Shown in pieces: positions 23,111 through 31,482 of a stretch of DNA of 38,046 nt (position 1 is its first letter; each line of letters starts with the position of its first letter). Location of the stretch: positions 1 to 38,046 of the forward strand of contig NZ_JYNH01000030.1 of the NCBI RefSeq assembly GCF_000960765.1. The letters are read 5' to 3'. The notes under the pieces were generated by a model. The model was not told the origin of the DNA. It did not search any database and saw only the letters and a program-made list of their open reading frames with translations. Source of the stretch: Desulfosporosinus sp. I2. GTDB lineage: Bacteria > Bacillota > Desulfitobacteriia > Desulfitobacteriales > Desulfitobacteriaceae. The position numbers were made by a program, and so were the translations under genes.

Positions 23111-24544
23111 CTATTTTTTCAAGTAGAAGATACCCGGACCAATTTCCGAATAACTCTCCTGGATCTTCCGCCAAAAAGTTTCATTTTGTTGAGTATGAGG
23201 CAGTCGAATAAGATAATCAGCAGAAAACTGTTGCAGTCTTCTAATAGAAATTTTATAATCCTGAACGGTTGTTAAGCGAAACCCTACGCGGTTCGCGTAA
23301 TAAAACGTCATTGGGGGTGAGTCGCTTAACACTAATATACTAGATTCGGGTGTATTGTCCTTGATCCATCTTGCCTGTATGATATAGTCTACATCCCAAT
23401 CATATTTTGACGACAAATAGGTATAAGAATCCCAGTTAAACACGACAATAAGCACCAAGATAAGCACTCTACCTCGAAGATCTTTGATTCCATCGAGTGC
23501 ATAAGCACTCAGCAAGGAGATCAAAGGCAGAATTGGCACTAAGTAATAATCAAAGGGGATTCGAATACAAACTATCCCTACATAAAGAGCACTTACTCCA
23601 ACCCATGCTAAAACCGCCATTCGCACTGGAGAGACAAGAAACTCTAGCTGGCGCCTAGCCTTAGTGAAAGCAGTCGTATGAAAAAATAATAATCGGCACA
23701 TACCTCCTCCTGCAAGAATAAGTATACTATCAGTAAGTCCTTGACGTATGTTATCACTTAAGAATTTCCAGTCTAAATTACTTGATTCCGCCATATTCCC
23801 CGCCAAAATTCCAGATACGAATTGACTTGAAGGAGTTGAATAATAATGTACCCATAAATAGTATACCATAGGAAGAATGAGCACAATTACAACATAACGA
23901 ATAAGCGGTTTTACTAACTTTGGTTTAAGCGGCCAAAAGCCCAACAGAAGAGCAACTGGAAACAACATAAGTTGGGGAAGCTTGGCAAGGATCGCACCTG
24001 CCATTAATAGACCTGCTTTCCAACTTCCACTCTCCTCTTGAGTACTTCTCCACTTATAAATTGAAACTAAGGCCCATATACTCCAGGTTTGGGCCATCGG
24101 TTCAGGCATAACAACACGTCCATAATAAATAGATATAGGCATTAAGGCATATATCGCTGCAGCAAAAAGCCCTACTCGAACTGTAAACAGATCTCTCCCT
24201 AAGGTGTAAATTCCGGCAATTGTAAGCATAGACAGGACAACTGACCAAAGCCGTCCCCATATATCTGCCCAACCAAAAAAGGTCCAGGTCCAAGCCAAAA
24301 GGTAGGGCAAAAACGGAAACTCTAATTCTACTCTTTGTGGAATTACTCCATCATAATTGAGTAGCGGGAAAAAAACATTGGGTAGATCGGTTAAACGTCC
24401 CAGCATATGAGTCGCCATACTGGCAGTATCGGCTTGCCGCCAAGCTTGATCGTCTAATAGTGGGTTTGTAATTCCCCGAAGCCGGAGTCCTAAAGCCAGT
24501 AGAAGTATTAATAACAACGACCATCGTCTTATTCCTCTGCCCAT
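23111..24544 (-). CDS. GT39-like membrane glycosyltransferase
   Basis: A 477-residue integral membrane protein of the PMT/ArnT (GT-C) fold, which transfers a sugar from a polyprenyl-phosphate donor to an outside acceptor. After the first helix comes NPLLDDQAWRQADTASMA, holding the acidic pair (Asp31-Asp32) on the first outer loop that is catalytic in this fold. About ten further hydrophobic helices follow, and a soluble C-terminal part begins near 390. It overlaps the preceding GT2 gene by 16 bp, so the two are coupled: the GT2 enzyme may make the lipid-linked sugar that this protein uses. Target unknown (cell wall, lipid or protein). Confidence 0.82.
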   Translation of the reverse strand: MGRGIRRWSLLLILLLALGLRLRGITNPLLDDQAWRQADTASMATHMLGRLTDLPNVFFPLLNYDGVIPQRVELEFPFLPYLLAWTWTFFGWADIWGRLWSVVLSMLTIAGIYTLGRDLFTVRVGLFAAAIYALMPISIYYGRVVMPEPMAQTWSIWALVSIYKWRSTQEESGSWKAGLLMAGAILAKLPQLMLFPVALLLGFWPLKPKLVKPLIRYVVIVLILPMVYYLWVHYYSTPSSQFVSGILAGNMAESSNLDWKFLSDNIRQGLTDSILILAGGGMCRLLFFHTTAFTKARRQLEFLVSPVRMAVLAWVGVSALYVGIVCIRIPFDYYLVPILPLISLLSAYALDGIKDLRGRVLILVLIVVFNWDSYTYLSSKYDWDVDYIIQARWIKDNTPESSILVLSDSPPMTFYYANRVGFRLTTVQDYKISIRRLQQFSADYLIRLPHTQQNETFWRKIQESYSEIGPGIFYLKK

Positions 24545-25332
24545 TCAACTGTGCTCCATTTATGGCGCTTCACTTGATATATCAGTTGCACATATCCCCA
24601 AATTGTTTGCCATATTTTCATCTTACTAGCACCTTTTTTTAGTTCATAATGAAGTTTAAGGGGGATTTCGGTCACGCACTCTGCAAAGGGTGCAACTTTT
24701 AGAAGTAATTCCACCATTCCAGAAAAATTGCGACTTTTTATAATTTCTGGACCATATTGTCGAGTTCCTTCGGCCAATAAGGCCAGACGATAAGCTCTGT
24801 AACCACAAGAATAATCTCTAACCCCTTTAATTGGGGCAAAATAATGCATCACTCTACCTGCACCCCAAGATAATCCCCTACGCCCTAAGGAAAGTCCATT
24901 CTGTTCCCCACCTGAAACATAACGAGAGGCAATCACAAGGTCAGCCCCTGAACATATTGCTTCATAAAGCTTTGGAATACAATCCACCGGCTGGGTATTA
25001 TCAGCATCCATCGTTATAACCATGTCGGGAGCTTGCTGATGCTTGATAACCTGGTCTTCCCATAGAGTATCATAGTATTTGTTAAAGTTTAAAACAAACT
25101 GGAAACCGCTATTCAAGGCTGCACCTAATCCTTGATTTTGAGTGTGACTAACTTTATGTATATTTGGATGCGTTTGTGCAAACTTCTGGACTACATCTGC
25201 TGTATGATCTGTGCTCCCATCATCGACTATCACAGTCTGGTGGGGAATCGGGGCACAAATCTGTTCAATATCTTTGAGTAAAGACGGAAGCGCTTGATCT
25301 TCATTATAGGCAGGTAAAAGAATATAAAGCAT
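24529..25332 (-). CDS. Family 2 glycosyltransferase, DPM1/polyprenyl-phosphate type
   Basis: A 267-residue cytoplasmic GT-A glycosyltransferase. The N-terminus LLPAYNEDQALPSLLKDIEQ, the VIVDDGSTDHTADVV motif and the metal-binding MDADNTQP are the hallmarks of dolichol/undecaprenyl-phosphate mannosyl- or glucosyltransferases. DLVIASRYVSGGEQNGLS and DYSCGYRAYR follow. No C-terminal membrane helices are seen, matching the short DPM1 type. It ends inside the start of the GT39-like gene (16-bp overlap), which suggests a two-step pathway: sugar to lipid carrier, flip, then transfer outside. ATG with GAAAGGGGGC upstream. Confidence 0.88.
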   Translation of the reverse strand: MLYILLPAYNEDQALPSLLKDIEQICAPIPHQTVIVDDGSTDHTADVVQKFAQTHPNIHKVSHTQNQGLGAALNSGFQFVLNFNKYYDTLWEDQVIKHQQAPDMVITMDADNTQPVDCIPKLYEAICSGADLVIASRYVSGGEQNGLSLGRRGLSWGAGRVMHYFAPIKGVRDYSCGYRAYRLALLAEGTRQYGPEIIKSRNFSGMVELLLKVAPFAECVTEIPLKLHYELKKGASKMKIWQTIWGYVQLIYQVKRHKWSTVEWAEE

Positions 25333-25380
25333 ATAACAATGCCCCCTTTCGGTTCATCGTTAGTATGCACAAAGTTTGGA

Positions 25381-25920
25381 TCAATAAAACGTCTTATGAA
25401 CAATCCAAACAGAAGCTATTAAACCAATAACATCGGCAAGTAATCCTAATTTAAGAGCGTAACGATACTTTTTGATGCCTACTGAACCAAAATACACCGT
25501 TAGCACAAAGAACGTCGTGTCCGTACTCCCCTGAAGAGTAGATGCTAAACGACCAATGAAGGAATCTGGCCCATGTTGATTTATAAGCTGTGTCGCTACC
25601 CCTAAAGCGCCTGAACCACTGAGGGGACGCATAATAGCAAGAGGAATGATATCTGCAAAATTAGGGTCCAAACCCAAAGACATAAAAAGGGGCTGTAGCC
25701 AGCGCGACACTATCACCAGTGCACCAGAGTCTACAAAAACTCTAATTGACACTAGCATCCCTATCAAAAAAGGAAGAATTTTAACCCCAGTTTTAAACCC
25801 ATCTTCCGCTCCTGCAACAAAGGATTCATAGACAGGAACCTTGCGCAGATAGGCCAGCACTGGGATGAGTAGCAAAAGTAAAGGTATTGCCCATCGTGAA
25901 ATTCCGGCAATAACATTCAT
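25381..25920 (-). CDS. spmB: Spore maturation protein B
   Basis: A 179-residue polytopic membrane protein (four to five helices) of the SpmB/nucleoside-transporter gate family. PVYESFVAGAEDGFKTGVKILPFLIGML, IPLAIMRPLSGSGALGV and GSTDTTFFVLTVYFGSVGIKKY are conserved in SpmB. With SpmA it is needed for normal dehydration of the spore core. Its ATG overlaps the spmA stop by four bases (ATGA at 25920-25917), so the pair is translationally coupled. Length equals the family norm (about 178). Confidence 0.94.
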   Translation of the reverse strand: MNVIAGISRWAIPLLLLLIPVLAYLRKVPVYESFVAGAEDGFKTGVKILPFLIGMLVSIRVFVDSGALVIVSRWLQPLFMSLGLDPNFADIIPLAIMRPLSGSGALGVATQLINQHGPDSFIGRLASTLQGSTDTTFFVLTVYFGSVGIKKYRYALKLGLLADVIGLIASVWIVHKTFY

Positions 25921-26495
25921 CGTTTTCTCCTACGAATAAAGTAATCTACAAGAATGGCGACGGTCATGGCACAACCTGTTGCAACAATGGTTGCGCCGAT
26001 AATCTCGGTTGGATTAGCCGAGTTTGCCTTAAGTCGCACCCCAATAATCGTTGCGGGGATAATTGTTATACAAGACGTATTTAGAGCTAAGAACGTAATC
26101 ATGGCTGGGCTAGCCACGTCAGGCGTTGGGTTTTCTTTTTGAAGCTCTTGCATAGCCTTCAAGCCAAAAGGGGTTGCCGCATTACCCAACCCAAGAATAT
26201 TGGCACTTAAATTCATGATGATAGCTCCCAACGCTGGACTATCCGGCTGTAATGAGGGAAATAAGCGCCGAACAGCCGGTCCTAGCATACGAGCAATTCC
26301 CCTAATAAAACCGGCTTCCTCAGCCAAACGCAGAAGACCTAACCACAAGCTCATTACCCCAATAAGTTCAATAGCAACCTCTACCCCGAGTTCGGCTGCT
26401 TTCATGGCAGAGGCGGTGACATTTTCAATATGTCCGTTGAGCGCAGAGACAATAATCCCAATCGCCAACATTAAAAGCCAGATGAGATTAACCAT
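25917..26495 (-). CDS. spmA: Spore maturation protein A
   Basis: A 192-residue membrane protein, partner of SpmB. GVMSLWLGLLRLAEEAGFI, PALGAIIMNLSANILGLGNA and ATPFGLKAMQELQ are family marks. I start it at ATG 26495 (MVNLIWLLMLAIG), which follows GGGGGTGGG; the frame is open a further 36 bp, but that would put the ribosome site inside the gene. A strong terminator ends 40 bp upstream and a CATACATT box lies between, so transcription probably starts just ahead of the gene, consistent with mother-cell sporulation control. Confidence 0.93.
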   Translation of the reverse strand: MVNLIWLLMLAIGIIVSALNGHIENVTASAMKAAELGVEVAIELIGVMSLWLGLLRLAEEAGFIRGIARMLGPAVRRLFPSLQPDSPALGAIIMNLSANILGLGNAATPFGLKAMQELQKENPTPDVASPAMITFLALNTSCITIIPATIIGVRLKANSANPTEIIGATIVATGCAMTVAILVDYFIRRRKR

Positions 26496-26513
26496 TTCCC
26501 ACCCCCTGCCTAA

Positions 26514-26521
26514 AATGTATG
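26514..26521 (-). promoter_or_regulatory. Candidate sigma-E type -10 box ahead of spmA
   Basis: On the minus strand CATACATT (26521-26514) matches the sigma-E -10 consensus (CATACANT). The -35 region falls in the poly-T of the terminator and shows no good match. Start would be about 12 nt before the ATG, just leaving room for the ribosome site. Low confidence. Confidence 0.35.
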
Positions 26522-26535
26522 AAAGGGACAAAAAA

Positions 26536-26559
26536 AAAGAACGAGATTATTCGTTCTTT
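26536..26559 (-). terminator. Terminator between ytfJ and spmA
   Basis: AAAGAACGA (26536-26544) pairs perfectly with TCGTTCTTT (26551-26559), loop of 6. On the minus strand it runs into a long T tract. It separates the DUF2953-ytfJ pair from spmAB. Confidence 0.88.
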
Positions 26560-26602
26560 ACTTTCTGTTAATTCATTTTTGCATTTTAAACTATAATCCC
26601 CA

Positions 26603-27037
26603 TCAGTCTCGGGCAATGATTATGTCATCCGAGACTTTCTTTTTCTTATGAAACATACCTGTAATTCGATCCAATAAATCAGGAACGGTATCGATCAAAC
26701 GATCAACTACCACATTGCTATCGACAGGAAGAAGTCGAATATTCCCATTTCCTACGACTAAGAAAGCAACGGGTTGTACCGATACACCAGCTCCAGCACC
26801 CCCTCCAAAAGGAAGTTGAGGCGCTTGCCCTCCTGTATGAACATGCTCTTTGCCTTCCTCTAGTGAGGCAAACTCACTCCCGCCTGCTGCAAAACCACAA
26901 GACACCCGTGAAATAGGAATAATTACAGACCCATCTGGAGCTTCTACTGCATCTCCAACTATGGTGTTAACATCCACAATCTGTTGGATACTCTCCATGG
27001 CTGTCTTCATTAAGGATTCGATAGGATGATTTCCCAT
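26603..27037 (-). CDS. ytfJ: GerW-family sporulation protein YtfJ
   Basis: A 144-residue GerW-family protein. MGNHPIESLMKTAMESIQQI, IPISRVSCGFAAGGSEF, the Gly-rich FGGGAGAGVSVQPVAFLVV and the ending VDRLIDTVPDLLDRITGMF are diagnostic. In Bacillus the homologue is made in the forespore and affects spore germination. No signal peptide is visible. AAGGGGG lies before the ATG. It follows the DUF2953 gene by four bases, the same pairing as ytfI-ytfJ in Bacillus. An AGTCTCGG/CCGAGACT dyad (26605-26636) spans the stop codon. Confidence 0.93.
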   Translation of the reverse strand: MGNHPIESLMKTAMESIQQIVDVNTIVGDAVEAPDGSVIIPISRVSCGFAAGGSEFASLEEGKEHVHTGGQAPQLPFGGGAGAGVSVQPVAFLVVGNGNIRLLPVDSNVVVDRLIDTVPDLLDRITGMFHKKKKVSDDIIIARD

Positions 27038-27041
27038 GCGT

Positions 27042-27707
27042 CTACCCCCTTCTACCCCATATAAACGTTCTCAGTACATTTATTCCAATAAAAATAATAT
27101 GACCGATTCTCAAATGGAATATGCATTGAATATCGCAAAAGAAACCTTCTTTCTTAAACTGAGGAATAACACTTAACTCTGGATTAGAGACCTCGACGGT
27201 CACTTGTCGATAAAGGCGGGAAAGAGCAAATCCAATCATGGTCCAAAACGCCCCGGCGGCAATTGCTGTATGTTGAGCATCCTTATAGCCAATTTCAATG
27301 CGCCAATTAATCGCTTTACAATGGATTCCTCGATAAAATTCACTTCTCAAGCGGCTTAAATGATGCAATAGCCTGGGTATTTTAGGCCATAGACGTAATA
27401 TCAGACCACGACGGATATAGCGAAATCGTGCTTTTCCGGTAGCCTGACGTTTTCCTTCTTTTGTCTCAGTAACCTGTTCGTATTGGAGCTGGGGACCTTT
27501 TTCCCATTCTAATTGAAGGGTTGGTATTTGATATTGAATATGCCATAAACCATGAAATGCCCGCAAATGGATATCAATATTATCGTTTTCTTCACTACGT
27601 CGATATCGAAAATCTATTTCTGTTTTTAAGGTTAAACTAAGCAATGTTAGAATAGCCATAGCAAGCAAGAATGCTAAAACCCGCACCAAAACCCCTCCGT
27701 ACTCCAT
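27042..27707 (-). CDS. DUF2953-domain membrane protein (YtfI-like)
   Basis: A 221-residue protein with one N-terminal hydrophobic helix (VLAFLLAMAILTLLSLTL) and a short hydrophobic segment near residue 165 (AAGAFWTMIGFALSRLY). The C-terminal core VEVSNPELSVIPQFKKEGFFCDIQCIFHLRIGHIIF is the DUF2953 signature. It is the partner of ytfJ in spore-formers. In Bacillus the gene is sporulation-associated and its role is not known in detail. The start is uncertain: ATG 27707 has GAGGG close by, and a GTG a few codons later follows GGAGGGG. Confidence 0.85.
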   Translation of the reverse strand: MEYGGVLVRVLAFLLAMAILTLLSLTLKTEIDFRYRRSEENDNIDIHLRAFHGLWHIQYQIPTLQLEWEKGPQLQYEQVTETKEGKRQATGKARFRYIRRGLILRLWPKIPRLLHHLSRLRSEFYRGIHCKAINWRIEIGYKDAQHTAIAAGAFWTMIGFALSRLYRQVTVEVSNPELSVIPQFKKEGFFCDIQCIFHLRIGHIIFIGINVLRTFIWGRRG

Positions 27708-27838
27708 ACCCTCGTCAAGGGGACTGTCCCTAATTAGGTATCATGTACGATTTGATTAAAATTTATTCAATTAGCAAGCTGAAATAGCTAAAACTAGTCT
27801 AGCTACAGTAAAGGAAGGCATGGCATTTCTCAACTCCG

Positions 27839-28438
27839 TCACTTTACCGAAAGCGCCCATAAGTACAAGGAGGCAACAGAGCCATAAGGCGAATATCTTT
27901 TTCTATACATCTCAAACTTTTGTTTGGGAAGTTCTTTGAGACTATATAAATTCATCATTCCTCTACAGATTGCCAAATCCTTGTAACTAACCACATTAGG
28001 ACGACAGAGTGAAAAAATAAGCAGCATCTCCGCAGTCCAGACACCCACACCATGTAGGGCGGAGAGCTTTCTTATAATTTCATCGTCAGTCAGAGTATGT
28101 AGACTGTTAAAATCCATCTCCGAGGTTGCTTTATCAGCGATACCCTTGATATAGCCAGCCTTTCTCTCAGACATGCCGCAGCCTTTTATTTCAAAGAGGG
28201 TTGCTTGGGCTATACTTTCTGGTGTAATAGTTCCAAGCCGCTGTAATAGCCTGTTCCAGACCGTTTCAGCGGCTTTATTAGAAATCTGCTGACTGACAAT
28301 ACTTGATATAAGTGCAGTAAACGGATCAGGCGTAATCTCCCGTTTAATAATACCTATCTGTTCAATTGCCACACCCAGTTTTTTATCTCTTCGTTTTAAG
28401 TAGTCTAATTCCTTTTGTCCGTATTCGAAAATAGGCAT
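27839..28438 (-). CDS. HhH-GPD DNA glycosylase (AlkA-like, 3-methyladenine)
   Basis: A 199-residue base-excision repair enzyme. The helix-hairpin-helix is LSALHGVGVWTAEMLLIFSL (near residues 125-145), followed by the catalytic-Asp segment VVSYKDLAICRGMMNLY. FTALISSIVSQQISNKAAETVW is the substrate-recognition helix region of AlkA-type enzymes. It lacks the N-terminal domain of E. coli AlkA, matching short Firmicute forms. No Fe-S cysteine cluster, so it is not an EndoIII/MutY type. ATG with GGGGG upstream. It separates scpB from the ytfI-like gene, which are often closer together, so it may be an insertion; a GGGACTGTCCC palindrome-like motif lies in the gap (about 27720-27730). Confidence 0.87.
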   Translation of the reverse strand: MPIFEYGQKELDYLKRRDKKLGVAIEQIGIIKREITPDPFTALISSIVSQQISNKAAETVWNRLLQRLGTITPESIAQATLFEIKGCGMSERKAGYIKGIADKATSEMDFNSLHTLTDDEIIRKLSALHGVGVWTAEMLLIFSLCRPNVVSYKDLAICRGMMNLYSLKELPKQKFEMYRKRYSPYGSVASLYLWALSVK

Positions 28439-28457
28439 AACTTCTAACCCCCGACCT

Positions 28458-29006
28458 CTACTCTAACGCACTAGCCACTTCATCAGAACTAAGCTCCTCG
28501 ATTTCCAAGTTGGGCAGATCAGCTAAGGAACGCAAGCCAAAATGGAGAAGGAACTGTTCAGTCGTTCCATAGAGAATAGGACGTCCTGGGCCGTCCTTGC
28601 GACCAACTTCCTTCACTAATCCCTTATCCACTAAGGTAGTCAGAGCGCGATCGGATTGGACTCCTCTGATAAAATCAACTTCTCCTCTTGTTACTGGTTG
28701 CTTATACGCGATGATCGAGAGAACTTCTAGCGCTGCATTGGAGAGCACTTGAACAGGTTGTTTATAGAGAATCTCAATGTAACGGGCCAACTCGGGCTTA
28801 GTGCCCAATTTGTATCCTCCGTTAATTTCTAAGAGTATTAACCCACAGGAGTTAGGAAGATAACGGTCACGAAGCTCATAGATGAGTTCTTCAATCTTTG
28901 CTGGAGCTAATTCAAGAATCTCTCCGAGCTGTTCACAGGTTAGCGGACTCTTGGCAACAAATAAAAGGGCTTCTAAGGCCGCCGTCTCCGGCTCCCGAAA
29001 CAGCAT
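28458..29006 (-). CDS. scpB: Segregation and condensation protein B
   Basis: A 182-residue winged-helix protein, the kite subunit of the SMC-ScpAB condensin that compacts and separates chromosomes. AALEALLFVAKSPLTCEQLGEIL, GYKLGTKPELARYIEIL, LSNAALEVLSIIAYKQPVTRGEVDFIRGV and GRPILYGTTEQFLLHFGL are classic ScpB. It begins five bases after the scpA stop, with GGAGTAG overlapping that stop, so they form one operon. Confidence 0.96.
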   Translation of the reverse strand: MLFREPETAALEALLFVAKSPLTCEQLGEILELAPAKIEELIYELRDRYLPNSCGLILLEINGGYKLGTKPELARYIEILYKQPVQVLSNAALEVLSIIAYKQPVTRGEVDFIRGVQSDRALTTLVDKGLVKEVGRKDGPGRPILYGTTEQFLLHFGLRSLADLPNLEIEELSSDEVASALE

Positions 29007-29011
29007 TCCAT

Positions 29012-29785
29012 CTACTCCTCTTCCGTGAATTCATAAGCTTTGGCCGTTGGAAATAACATAATACTACCCAGAAGGGAAGGTTGTTCAGCGCGGACTTTTC
29101 CAGACTTCAACAGTTCTAGTAAGGCAAGAAATGAGACAACCATTTCCATGCGTGATCCTTCTCGTATAAGCTGGTAAAAGTGCATTCCCTTCGGATGCAG
29201 TATAACTCGCCGCAAAACATCCGCAAGCACCCTCTCAATCGAGATCTCATCTGGCTTAACATGTCGGATTTCTTCCCCTTTTTCTGCACGTTCAATGACT
29301 CTACAAAACGCTTGCCAAAGATCATCAAACACAATCCCCTTGAGTGGATCCTCTGGTGGTACTTCCGAGAGTAAATCTTCAACATCAACTTCACGATAAT
29401 AGGATCGCCCTGAGGAAGTTTCTATCCTCTCAAATAATTGGGCTGCCTGCTTGAACGTCCGATAGGCTAATAAGCGCTCAACCAATTCTTGACGAAGATC
29501 TTCTTCTCCGACCTCACTCTGTTCCATCTTTGGAGGTTTAGGTAAAAGCTCCCTTGACTTAATATAAAGCAACTGAGCAGCAAGAACTAGAAATTCTGTC
29601 GTAACTTCCATATCCATAGACCCTAATTGACGTACCGCTTCCACAAACTGATCGGCGATTCGAGCAATAGGTATATCATAAATATCGACTTTTTCTTGTT
29701 GTATAAGAGTTAACAATAAATCAAGGGGTCCCTGAAAAGCAGGAAGTTTCACCTGTGGAACAGTTATTTCACGTTCCTTTAACAT
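29012..29785 (-). CDS. scpA: Segregation and condensation protein A
   Basis: A 257-residue kleisin that bridges the SMC heads. VKLPAFQGPLDLLLTLIQQEKVDIYDIPI (N-terminal SMC-binding part), ATEFLVLAAQLLYIKSRELLPK-type sequence and the C-terminal MVVSFLALLELLKSGKV are family marks. I start it at ATG 29785, whose A is the last base of the trpS stop codon (TAATG), which implies coupling; an upstream ATG at 29803 lies within trpS. Length matches B. subtilis ScpA (251). Confidence 0.95.
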   Translation of the reverse strand: MLKEREITVPQVKLPAFQGPLDLLLTLIQQEKVDIYDIPIARIADQFVEAVRQLGSMDMEVTTEFLVLAAQLLYIKSRELLPKPPKMEQSEVGEEDLRQELVERLLAYRTFKQAAQLFERIETSSGRSYYREVDVEDLLSEVPPEDPLKGIVFDDLWQAFCRVIERAEKGEEIRHVKPDEISIERVLADVLRRVILHPKGMHFYQLIREGSRMEMVVSFLALLELLKSGKVRAEQPSLLGSIMLFPTAKAYEFTEEE

Positions 29786-30762
29786 TATAGTCCCATAACA
29801 CATCGGACTTCTTTCATGGTTTCCGAGGTTGTGGCTCGGGCCCGCTCGGCCCCTTCTTCCAGAACTTTCTCCACTCTACCGGGTTCCTCCCAATAAGTAC
29901 GCCTATCTCTAAATGGACTTATTAGTTTTTCCAAATTCTCCGCAAGATGCCGTTTACAAGCAACACAACCCACTTTTCCCGCCCGGCAACTTTCTTCAAC
30001 TTCGGTTACTTCCGGGGTGTAGATTTGATGAAACTTATGCACAATACAGACTTCAGGATGCCCAGGGTCATCCTTTCGAAGCCGAGCAGGATCCGTCACC
30101 ATTTGTTGAACACGAGTCTTGATTTCCTCAGTTGAAGCTGTCAGCGAGATAGCATTATGGTAACTTTTACTCATTTTCCGTCCATCAACGCCTGGCAATA
30201 AGGGTACTTTCCCTAGCAGATCTTTAGGTTCAGGAAATACCATTCCGTAAAGATGATTGAATCGACGAGCAACTTCCCGACAAAGCTCTACATGCGGAAT
30301 CTGATCTTCCCCTACCGGCACCACAGTTGCTTTATAGGCCAAAATATCAGCTGCCATTAAGAGGGGATACCCTAAAAATCCATAAGTGCCTAGTTCTTTC
30401 CCCTGTTGACTTAATTGTAGGATTTGATCTTTGTAGGTTGGAACACGTTCCAACCAAGATAATGGCGTAAACATAGAAAAAAGCAGATGAAGTTCTGCAT
30501 GCTCTTTGACAGCCGATTGAACAAACACGGCACTTTTCTGAGGATCAATACCCACACTCAGCCAATCTAAGGCTATGTCTCGCCGGAGACGTGGAAAGTC
30601 TAAATGATCTTCATACCCAGTTGTTAAAGCATGTAAATCGACAATGGAAAAATAACAGTCATAATCTTCTTGTAAAGCCACCCAGTTCTGAATAACACTC
30701 AAATGTCCTATATGCAATGCCCCTGTAGGTCGCATTCCACTCAATATTCTCCCTTTCATCAT
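29785..30762 (-). CDS. trpS: Tryptophanyl-tRNA synthetase
   Basis: A 325-residue class I synthetase that charges tRNA-Trp. The HIGH-type motif is GALHIGHL near residue 15 and the KMSKS loop is GRKMSKSYHNAI near 196. GEDQIPHVELCREVARRFN binds the adenylate and tRNA acceptor region. The C-terminus has CVACKRHLAENL. Length fits the family (about 330). Start ATG 30762 or the next codon; AAAGGGGTG upstream. The 55-bp gap upstream is too short for a T-box leader, so tRNA-dependent control of this gene is not seen. It is first of the trpS-scpA-scpB run. Confidence 0.97.
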   Translation of the reverse strand: MMKGRILSGMRPTGALHIGHLSVIQNWVALQEDYDCYFSIVDLHALTTGYEDHLDFPRLRRDIALDWLSVGIDPQKSAVFVQSAVKEHAELHLLFSMFTPLSWLERVPTYKDQILQLSQQGKELGTYGFLGYPLLMAADILAYKATVVPVGEDQIPHVELCREVARRFNHLYGMVFPEPKDLLGKVPLLPGVDGRKMSKSYHNAISLTASTEEIKTRVQQMVTDPARLRKDDPGHPEVCIVHKFHQIYTPEVTEVEESCRAGKVGCVACKRHLAENLEKLISPFRDRRTYWEEPGRVEKVLEEGAERARATTSETMKEVRCVMGL

Positions 30763-30817
30763 AACACCCCTTTAATAATATAAGTCTTATTATAATTATT
30801 TACAAATTTAACCATTT

Positions 30818-31468
30818 TCACCCAACAAAAGGAGCTAGGATTAAAGTAATGATTTTCTGATAGGCGTAAAATAAACCTATCACGGCGGGTGAAAGTACTT
30901 TACCTAAAATATCTGTAAAGAGAATTACAATCAAGATTATCATACCATACTGTTCAATCACTTGTAACCGAGGGGCAAAGCTTCGAGGCAATAATCCCCC
31001 GAGAACTGCAAAACCATCGAGTGGAGGGATCGGTAGTAGGTTAAAGATTCCTAAACCTAAATTCATAAGCACGATGGATTGAAATATAAGAGAAATAATG
31101 CCACTCCAAGCAGATACTTGAACCCAGTTCATCGTTAAAAACCAAAAAAACATCGCCACGAACGCCATGAGCAAATTCATAACAGGACCTGCCAAAGAAA
31201 CCAACATTAGACCCCTCTGTTTATCCCCTCTAAAATATTGAGGGTTGGTCATGACTGGCTTAGCCCAGCCGAAACGGAATAAAAGAGCCATTATCGTTCC
31301 AAATAGATCTAAATGCACCAATGGATTTAACGTCAAACGCCCTTGACTTCGTGGGGTTGGGTCTCCTAAACGATCTGCGACCCAGGCATGAGCATATTCA
31401 TGAAAGGCAAAGCCTATCATCAAGGCTGGTATATTGGCGATAATAGTTGATATATCAAAACCAAACAA
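30818..31468 (-). CDS. Site-2 protease (M50) family intramembrane peptidase
   Basis: A 216-residue multi-pass membrane metalloprotease of the short SpoIVFB/YwhC-like group. The zinc motif HEYAH is at residues 23-27 in the first helix, followed by ADRLGDPTPRSQGRLTLNP, and the third ligand is in LLPIPPLDGFAVLGG. No PDZ domain. I prefer TTG 31468 (MFGFDISTIIANIPALM): GGAGG stands seven bases before it, whereas the ATG at 31504 lies inside the preceding gene without a ribosome site. It follows the CCA-fusion gene by 14 bp. Substrate unknown. Confidence 0.9.
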   Translation of the reverse strand: MFGFDISTIIANIPALMIGFAFHEYAHAWVADRLGDPTPRSQGRLTLNPLVHLDLFGTIMALLFRFGWAKPVMTNPQYFRGDKQRGLMLVSLAGPVMNLLMAFVAMFFWFLTMNWVQVSAWSGIISLIFQSIVLMNLGLGIFNLLPIPPLDGFAVLGGLLPRSFAPRLQVIEQYGMIILIVILFTDILGKVLSPAVIGLFYAYQKIITLILAPFVG

Positions 31469-31482
31469 ACGCTTTCCTCCTT

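Noticed and set aside
27716-27731. GGGGACTGTCCC motif as a dispersed repeat
   Set aside because: Too short to support from a single copy in this window; noted only with the neighbouring gene.
30763-30817. T-box leader for trpS
   Set aside because: The gap is only 55 bp and the preceding gene ends directly upstream.
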